Of a stretch of 5,932 nucleotides of DNA, positions 1-4,637 are shown one piece after another. The stretch is taken from NCBI GenBank assembly GCA_900299065.1, contig OMIJ01000202.1, positions 1 through 5,932 on the forward strand, in the 5' to 3' direction. A program made the translations under genes and the position numbers. The notes under the pieces are model-generated. The model was not told the DNA's origin. It worked only from the letters and a program-made list of their open reading frames with translations, and did no database searches. How positions within the stretch are numbered: the first letter of the stretch is position 1; every line of letters begins with the position of its first letter. Origin of the DNA: Hyphomicrobiales bacterium. Lineage in GTDB: Bacteria > Pseudomonadota > Alphaproteobacteria > Rhizobiales > Beijerinckiaceae.

Positions 1-975
1 GCAGAGGCTTTGCAGCCTTTAGCGCCCGGGCGGCGCGATGCTCAGTTTGATCATGGTCTTGAGGTCTGTCTGGCGGCGGATAAAGCGGGCTTTGGACTGA
101 CTTTGTTTGCTGAGCGCCATTTGGGCAATGATATGCATGGCTGGATCAATGCAGCGGCGATTGCCTCACGGCTGGAGCATATGCGCGCTTTGGTGGCAGT
201 GCATCCGGGTCTGTGGGATCCGGTGATGATTGCCAAAATGGCCGCTTCACTTGACCGCATTTGCAAGGGCCGTATGGCAATCAATATTGTCAATGGCTGG
301 TTTGATGAAGAATTCCGCATGTTTGGCGGCACTGTTCTGCAAGGCGAAGAGCGTTATCAGCGCACGCAGGAGTTTATCGATATTTTACGCGGTTTATGGA
401 CAAAGGATGTCTTTTCCTTTCAGGGCGCTCATTACAAGGTTGATGCGGGGCAATTATTGCTCAAGCCTGCAACGCCACAGCCACCCGAGATCTTTTCGGT
501 CAGTCGCAGTGAGCGCGGTCTTGAATTTATTGCCAGTCATTGTGACTGGTGGTTTGTCGAAATCGACAAGGATGCAGGTTCAACAGATGAGGTTTTGCGT
601 GGCATTGAGGCTTCGGCAGCCGATATGCAAAAGCGGGCGGCACGGCATGGGCGCAAGGTGAGGCTGGCGCTCAATCCTTTCATTGCGCTAGGTGCCAGCG
701 AGCAGGAAGCCTTTGATACGACCATTCAGCGCATTTTCAAATATGATCCTGATCCCGATACGCGCAAAATCGAAAAGCGCATGATGCCTGCCACGCGTGC
801 GGGCTGTATTGGCCCTGCGAATAAAGTGCTGGCTCAGTTAAAGCGCTTTGAGGATATGGGCATTGAGCTGATCTTATGTAAGCTCATTCCCACTGCTGAA
901 AATGTCACCTTGATCGGTCGCGAGCTGATCGGTCCCTTGAATGGCGGCTCGACCCCGCTGCGCATGGTCGGCTGA
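1..975 (+). CDS. LLM-class flavin-dependent monooxygenase, SfnG-like (5' partial)
   Basis: C-terminal part of a luciferase-like monooxygenase, the group that uses FMNH2 from a separate reductase and O2 to oxidise organosulfur or related compounds. The frame is open to base 1, so the TTG at base 10 is not a real start. Family members are about 360 residues and 324 codons are visible, so roughly 30-40 N-terminal residues are missing. Counting from base 10, the blocks that resemble dimethylsulfone monooxygenase SfnG are HPGLWDPVMIAKMAASLD (65-82), GRMAINIVNGWFDEEF (87-102), ERYQRTQEFIDILRGLW (114-130) and the PPEIFSVSRSERGLEF stretch (158-173). The middle block, with its NIVNGWF, is the most diagnostic. 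The C-terminal IELILCKLIPTAENV (285-299) fits the end of the TIM-barrel. SfnG is my closest recalled relative, but substrate cannot be set from sequence, and alkanesulfonate (SsuD) type enzymes are an alternative. No reductase or sulfonate transporter gene is present in the window. Confidence 0.85.
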   Translation, partial: AEALQPLAPGRRDAQFDHGLEVCLAADKAGFGLTLFAERHLGNDMHGWINAAAIASRLEHMRALVAVHPGLWDPVMIAKMAASLDRICKGRMAINIVNGWFDEEFRMFGGTVLQGEERYQRTQEFIDILRGLWTKDVFSFQGAHYKVDAGQLLLKPATPQPPEIFSVSRSERGLEFIASHCDWWFVEIDKDAGSTDEVLRGIEASAADMQKRAARHGRKVRLALNPFIALGASEQEAFDTTIQRIFKYDPDPDTRKIEKRMMPATRAGCIGPANKVLAQLKRFEDMGIELILCKLIPTAENVTLIGRELIGPLNGGSTPLRMVG

Positions 976-988
976 GCTCTGGCTCTGC

Positions 989-1072
989 CTAAAGCGCTGA
1001 CCATTATTAATCATTTTTGATTTATTAGGGTCCATCATGGTCAGATCCAGCTAGCGCGGCTGGTCGCTTTAG
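989..1072 (+). ncRNA. Candidate structured RNA: three-way junction upstream of galE
   Basis: Seen directly: CTAAAGCG (989-996) is the exact complement of CGCTTTAG (1065-1072), giving P1. CTGACCAT (997-1004) is the exact complement of ATGGTCAG (1037-1044), giving P2. CCAGC (1047-1051) pairs with GCTGG (1059-1063), giving P3 with a 7-base loop. P1 and P2 have no base between their left arms. P2 and P3 are joined by AT and P3 and P1 by a single T, so the three helices close one compact junction. Inside P2, AATCA (1009-1013) pairs with TGATT (1018-1022) around TTTT. No U-run follows P1, so it is not an intrinsic terminator. It ends 56 bases before the galE ATG and could be a leader element, an intercistronic RNA or an independent small RNA. 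The plus strand is preferred because extra pairs are G-U wobbles there (for example T1052-G1058). It does not match a class I know. Confidence 0.45.
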
Positions 1073-1128
1073 CGTGGCCATTTCAGGTCCGCTGGCGTGA
1101 GCGCCTCTGACGATGGGAAGAGAATGGT

Positions 1129-2121
1129 ATGACAATATTGGTGACGGGTGGGGCGGGCTATATCGGCAGCCATATGGTGCTTGAACTGCTGGATGCTGGT
1201 GAACAGGTCATCGTTCTGGATAATCTTTCCACCGGCTTTCGCTGGGCCGTACCGTCTCATGTTCCACTCATTGTCGGCGATTTTGGCGATGAGGAATTGG
1301 TCAGCCGGATTTTGCGCGAGCATCAGGTCAGTGCGATTATTCATTTTGCCGCGAAGATTGTTGTGCCGGAATCAATGGCGGATCCGCTGACTTATTATCT
1401 CAATAATACGGCCAAGGCGCGCAATCTGATTGCTTGCGCTGTGGCGGCGCGCATTGAGCATTTCATCTTTTCCTCAACAGCTGCGGTTTATGGCGAACCA
1501 CAGAGCAATCCGGTGAGTGAGGATGAGATGCTCAAGCCGATCAATCCTTATGGGCGCTCAAAGTGGTTTGTTGAAATGATGTTGGAGGATGTGGCGCGCG
1601 CGACCGGCTTGCGTCATGTGGTCTTGCGTTATTTCAATGTGGCGGGTGCTGATCCTCAGGGACGATCGGGTCAATCAACGCCCGATGCAACGCATTTGAT
1701 CAAAGTGGCTGTGCAGGCGGCTTTGGGCTTTCGGCCGGGGATGGATGTGTTTGGCACGGATTATCCCACGCGTGATGGCTCTTGCGAGCGCGATTACATT
1801 CATGTCAGCGATCTGGTGCGGGCCCATATGGATGCTTTGCGCTATTTGCGGGCGGGAGGTCCAAGTCTTGTGTGCAATGTGGGCTATCAAAAAGGCTATT
1901 CTGTGCTTGATGTCATCAAAATGGTGAAATCTGTTGCCGGGGTTGATTTTCCCGTCCATTTGTCAGGGCGACGGGCGGGCGATCCGGCGGTGATTGTGGC
2001 TAGCAATGCAAGGATCAAATCCACATTGAACTGGCAGCCTCAGCATAATGATTTGCAAACCATCGTTCGCCAAGCCCTCGATTGGGAACGCCGCTTGCAT
2101 AATCGGCGAGGCGAGGACTGA
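1129..2121 (+). CDS. galE: UDP-glucose 4-epimerase (GalE/ExoB type)
   Basis: Cytoplasmic extended short-chain dehydrogenase that interconverts UDP-glucose and UDP-galactose with tightly bound NAD, supplying galactose for exopolysaccharide and lipopolysaccharide. At 330 residues it has the usual length. Visible motifs are the NAD-binding TGGAGYIGSH (6-15), the acidic D31-N32 after the second strand, HFAAKIVVPES (72-82), FSSTAAVYG (114-122) and the catalytic pair Y141 and K145 in NPYGRSK. The residue aligned with E. coli Ser124 is Thr117, a common variant in ExoB-like and Gram-positive enzymes, so activity is expected. Further family blocks are LRYFNVAGADP (166-176), RDGSCERDYIHVSDL (215-229) and RRAGDPAVIVA (281-291). 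The start is supported by GGGAAGAG at 1115-1122, 6 bases before the ATG. The gene lies downstream of a possible structured leader (989-1072) and 46 bases before a methyltransferase gene. An epimerase for a related UDP-sugar cannot be excluded. Confidence 0.93.
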   Translation: MTILVTGGAGYIGSHMVLELLDAGEQVIVLDNLSTGFRWAVPSHVPLIVGDFGDEELVSRILREHQVSAIIHFAAKIVVPESMADPLTYYLNNTAKARNLIACAVAARIEHFIFSSTAAVYGEPQSNPVSEDEMLKPINPYGRSKWFVEMMLEDVARATGLRHVVLRYFNVAGADPQGRSGQSTPDATHLIKVAVQAALGFRPGMDVFGTDYPTRDGSCERDYIHVSDLVRAHMDALRYLRAGGPSLVCNVGYQKGYSVLDVIKMVKSVAGVDFPVHLSGRRAGDPAVIVASNARIKSTLNWQPQHNDLQTIVRQALDWERRLHNRRGED

Positions 2122-2167
2122 GGCTGAACGGCTTTTTTTCTGGCCGCTTTCATGCGATCTTTCGGCC

Positions 2168-2929
2168 ATGTCCTTAGATGTCACAGATCTGCGCAGTTTT
2201 TACGCCTCAGCCCTCGGGCAGGTGGCGCATCGCGCTGTGCTGTCCAGAGTGCAGGCGCTCTGGCCCAATTGCAAAGGGCATAATCTGCTGGGACTGGGCT
2301 TTGCCACGCCTTTTCTTGGTCCCTATCATGGGCAGGCGCTGCGCACTTTGGCCTTCATGCCGGCCGAGCAAGGCGTGTTGCACTGGCCTGACGAGGCCCC
2401 CAATGTCACAGCTCTGGTTGAGACAATGGCCCTGCCTCTGGGCGATGGCGTGATTGATCGTCTGATGGTGATGCATGCGCTCGAAATGTCGGATGATGCT
2501 CATGCCTTGATGAGCGAGATCTGGCGTGTGTTGGCGCCCGGTGGTCGCGTGTTGCTGATGGTGCCTAATCGGCGCGGTCTATGGGCGCGCTTTGATCGCA
2601 CACCTTTTGGTCATGGCCGGCCTTATTCCCGGCGGCAATTGCGAACATTATTGCGCGAAACGGAGTTTTCTCCACTCTCTTTTGAAGAGGCGCTTTATGT
2701 GCCGCCGTTTGAGAGTAGATCCTTTTTGCGTCTGGCGTCAGTGTTTGAGCGCATTGGTGGCAAATTTGCTTTGCCCGGCGGCGGCGTGTTTCTGGTTGAG
2801 GCCACCAAGCAATTATATCGCCCGATTATGGTGCGCCGACCCGTGCGGCGCATTGTGCCCGCCCTTGCGCCCGCGCTCTCGCCTGTGGCGGGCCGCGCTA
2901 TGCGGACAATAGGGCAAGATAAAATTTAG
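2168..2929 (+). CDS. Class I SAM-dependent methyltransferase (Methyltransf_11 type)
   Basis: Predicted cytoplasmic methyltransferase of 253 residues, of a type conserved in Alphaproteobacteria; the substrate is unknown. The SAM-binding motif I is NLLGLGFATPFLGPY (39-53), which keeps GxG but lacks the third glycine of the usual pattern. The region LPLGDGVIDRLMVMHALE (89-106) is the typical strand 4 segment of Methyltransf_11 proteins, followed by IWRVLAPGGRVLLMVPN (118-134) with the post-motif PGG turn. The lineage-specific block TPFGHGRPYSRRQL (145-158) follows. The C-terminal tail from about residue 213 is rich in arginine and proline. The frame continues 40 codons upstream into galE, but homology begins after the ATG at 2168, which I prefer. 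No clear Shine-Dalgarno precedes that ATG (the upstream sequence is GATCTTTCGGCC), so it may rely on coupling to galE, 46 bases upstream. Its stop codon overlaps the stop of the convergent esterase gene. Confidence 0.82.
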   Translation: MSLDVTDLRSFYASALGQVAHRAVLSRVQALWPNCKGHNLLGLGFATPFLGPYHGQALRTLAFMPAEQGVLHWPDEAPNVTALVETMALPLGDGVIDRLMVMHALEMSDDAHALMSEIWRVLAPGGRVLLMVPNRRGLWARFDRTPFGHGRPYSRRQLRTLLRETEFSPLSFEEALYVPPFESRSFLRLASVFERIGGKFALPGGGVFLVEATKQLYRPIMVRRPVRRIVPALAPALSPVAGRAMRTIGQDKI

Positions 2930-3624
2930 CGCGTGCGTCTGGGCCGCGCGGGCAGAGGCAAGCCAAAATTTTTGGCAAGGAATTGTCCGCCCTGAATGAG
3001 ACATTCACCATCAATGCCATGGCCCATATTGGGCGAGAGATGCCATTGGCAGGCAATATTGGCCTTGGCCAATTGTTCTGCCGACATGAACAAAGCATCG
3101 ACAGGGATGACTTCATCCGCTCCGCCATGAGTCAGCAAAATGGGCGGTGGCTCGCCTTTGGCATTACGGGCGCTCGCTTCTTCAAGATATTCAGGCCCAA
3201 CAAGTGTGCCAGAAAAGCCCAGAATAGAAGCCGGGGCTTTGGGCCGCCGCAGGCCGACATGTAGCGCCATCATTGTGCCCTGACTGAATCCAACCAAAGC
3301 GAGTTTTGAATCATCCAAATTAGCATTGCCCAATTCATCATCAAGGAAGCGATCAATAGCTGGGCGGGCATGTATGGCGCCTTTCCATAATTCAGATGAA
3401 TCGCGCATGCTCAGGGGGAACCATTGGCGTCCTGTTGGGGCCATTGTGCAGCGGTCCGGCGCATGGGGGCTTATAAAGAGGGCATCGGGCAACCAAGCCT
3501 GCCATTGTTTGCCAATTTCGATCAGATCATTGCCATCGGCGCCATAGCCATGCAGAAAGACAACAATCTGCTTGATAGTGCCCGATTTGGGGGCGATCCT
3601 TGGGCCTGTTAATGTCGTGGTCAT
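2926..3624 (-). CDS. Alpha/beta-hydrolase carboxylesterase (phospholipase/carboxylesterase family)
   Basis: Serine esterase of the Abhydrolase_2 family, which includes bacterial carboxylesterases and acyl-protein thioesterase relatives. At 232 residues it has the normal family length and no signal peptide, so it is probably cytoplasmic. The catalytic triad is readable: nucleophile S114 in GFSQG (112-116), D170 in HGGADEVIP (166-174) and H202 in NMGHGID (199-205). The oxyanion-hole strand is VVFLHGYGADGNDL (21-34). The SPHAP (52-56) and RQWFPL (66-71) segments are also typical of the family. The natural substrate is unknown; short-chain esters are usual for these enzymes. The ATG lies at 3622-3624 with only a weak GGA upstream. 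It is divergent from gluQ across 116 bases and convergent with the methyltransferase, sharing 4 bases at the stop codons. The last four residues (RRTR) are basic. Confidence 0.9.
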   Translation of the reverse strand: MTTTLTGPRIAPKSGTIKQIVVFLHGYGADGNDLIEIGKQWQAWLPDALFISPHAPDRCTMAPTGRQWFPLSMRDSSELWKGAIHARPAIDRFLDDELGNANLDDSKLALVGFSQGTMMALHVGLRRPKAPASILGFSGTLVGPEYLEEASARNAKGEPPPILLTHGGADEVIPVDALFMSAEQLAKANIACQWHLSPNMGHGIDGECLIQGGQFLAKNFGLPLPARPRRTR

Positions 3625-3687
3625 GGCAATCCAGTGGCTTTAGCGAGTGGTTTCTAACCTGTTTCTCGAATGTCTGTGTAATCCCTT

Positions 3688-3737
3688 GGCGGTAGGCGTC
3701 TGGGGGACAATCGTCAAGTCCTGAAAAGACATATATA
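3688..3737. promoter_or_regulatory. Possible divergent promoters for esterase (-) and gluQ (+)
   Basis: The 116-base gap between two divergent genes must hold promoters for both unless one is transcribed from elsewhere. On the minus strand CTTGACG (plus 3712-3718) matches the alphaproteobacterial -35 pattern CTTGAC. The matching -10 at about 3688-3693 (TACCGC) is poor. On the plus strand the run ATATATA (3731-3737) is the only AT-rich -10-like patch before gluQ, with no convincing -35 partner. If it is a -10, transcription would begin at about 3742-3745, at or just past the gluQ ATG at 3741. This is pattern reading only and weak on both strands. Confidence 0.22.
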
Positions 3738-3740
3738 GGC

Positions 3741-4637
3741 ATGGGGATTGAATTTACCCCTGAGGCCAAGGAGAGGAAGATTAGCTCGCCTCCGATCATG
3801 CGTTTTGCGCCCTCGCCCAATGGTTATTTGCATCTGGGTCATGCGCTCTCGGCCTGTCTCAATCAGGATATGGCCGCGCGGCTCGGCGGACGCTTCCTGC
3901 TGCGGATTGAGGATATTGATCGCACCCGCTGGCGGCCTGACTATGAACAATCGATCGAGGAGGATTTGCGCTGGCTGGGCCTGGACTGGGAGAGGCCAGT
4001 GCGCCGTCAATCGGAGCATATGGCGATTTATCGCCAAGCGCTTGATCAGCTGAAGTCTCAGGATCTGCTCTATCCTTGCTTTTGCACGCGCGGCGAGATT
4101 CTGCGTTGTCTTGGCGCGGATGCAGTGCGCGATCCCGATGGCTCCCCTGTCTATCCCGGTCTTTGTCGTCATCTGCCGACCGATAAGGCCTGGCAAAGAG
4201 CAGATCGTGAGCCGCATCAATTGCGCTTGAATTTGCAGGTGGCGATCAAAAATGTTGCTGCGCCCTTGTTCTGGTCTGAGATGGGACAAGATGGCGGCGT
4301 CGAGATTATAGAGACGCAGCCTCATGCGTGGGGCGATGTGGTGCTGGGACGTAAAGATATCGGCACAAGTTACCATATGGCTGTTGTGGTAGATGATGCT
4401 TTGCAGGGTGTTACACATGTGATCCGCGGACGAGATTTGTTTTTTGCAACGTCCATTCATCGGCTTTTGCAAAATCTGCTCGCCTTACCAGCCCCTATTT
4501 ATCATCATCACCGGCTGATCCATGATGACGAGGGACAAAAATTATCTAAAAGCGCGGGTGCTCAAAGCTTGCGTGAACTGCGCCTCAAGGGATGGAGCGC
4601 GCAGGATGTGCGACGCCTTATAGGTCTGGATACTTAG
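3741..4637 (+). CDS. gluQ: Glutamyl-Q tRNA(Asp) synthetase
   Basis: Paralogue of the catalytic half of glutamyl-tRNA synthetase. It activates glutamate without tRNA and attaches it to queuosine-34 of tRNA(Asp). At 298 residues it lacks the anticodon-binding domain, as expected for GluQRS. Visible motifs are RFAPSPNGYLHLGHA (21-35) with the HIGH-type HLGH at 31-34, LLRIEDIDRTR (53-63), a zinc-site set C113, C115, Y138 and C142 (CFC, then YPGLC) and the class I KMSKS-type KLSKS at 267-271. H212-linked YHMAVVVDDALQGVTHVIRG (211-230) is a conserved block. The 19 residues before MRFAPSP are longer than usual and the 3741 ATG has no Shine-Dalgarno. The internal ATG at 3798 would leave almost nothing before RFAPSP. 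A strong AAGGAG at 3768-3773 sits 6 bases before ATT 3780, so the true start may lie there. It stands alone, without dksA, and its stop overlaps that of the M23 gene. Confidence 0.93.
   Translation: MGIEFTPEAKERKISSPPIMRFAPSPNGYLHLGHALSACLNQDMAARLGGRFLLRIEDIDRTRWRPDYEQSIEEDLRWLGLDWERPVRRQSEHMAIYRQALDQLKSQDLLYPCFCTRGEILRCLGADAVRDPDGSPVYPGLCRHLPTDKAWQRADREPHQLRLNLQVAIKNVAAPLFWSEMGQDGGVEIIETQPHAWGDVVLGRKDIGTSYHMAVVVDDALQGVTHVIRGRDLFFATSIHRLLQNLLALPAPIYHHHRLIHDDEGQKLSKSAGAQSLRELRLKGWSAQDVRRLIGLDT
3768..3773 (+). promoter_or_regulatory. Strong Shine-Dalgarno sequence inside the annotated gluQ 5' end
   Basis: AAGGAG followed by AGG is the best ribosome-binding sequence near the gluQ start, but it falls 27 bases inside the gene as called from the ATG at 3741. 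The next in-frame codon at usual spacing is ATT (3780-3782), which would give a protein starting about seven residues before RFAPSPNG, close to the normal length for this family. The nearest downstream ATG (3798) is about 24 bases away, too far. Chance purine richness of codons for Lys-Glu-Arg-Lys is the simple alternative. Confidence 0.3.

Noticed and set aside
10..12. TTG as the start of the SfnG-like gene
   Set aside because: The frame is open through bases 1-9 and the protein lacks the N-terminal strand of the family, so the gene is cut by the window edge.
1093..1104. Small hairpin GGCG-TGAG-CGCC before galE
   Set aside because: A 4-bp stem alone is expected by chance and the flanking bases do not extend it; there is no U-run.
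1675..1959. Minus-strand open frame inside galE
   Set aside because: Antisense shadow of conserved GalE blocks; no domain or ribosome-binding site seen.
2125..2140. T-run (seven T) after galE as a terminator
   Set aside because: No GC-rich inverted repeat precedes the T-run; CGGC/GCCG straddles it instead, so an intrinsic terminator is not supported.
2048..2167. Upstream extension of the methyltransferase to an ATG inside galE
   Set aside because: The 40 extra residues overlap the conserved end of galE in another frame and do not resemble the family; the ATG at 2168 fits better.
3714..4472. Long minus-strand open frame of 252 codons opposite gluQ
   Set aside because: It is the antisense shadow of an unmistakable gluQ, has no recognisable domain, and its composition (rich in His, Arg, Ile, Gln) is typical of a shadow.
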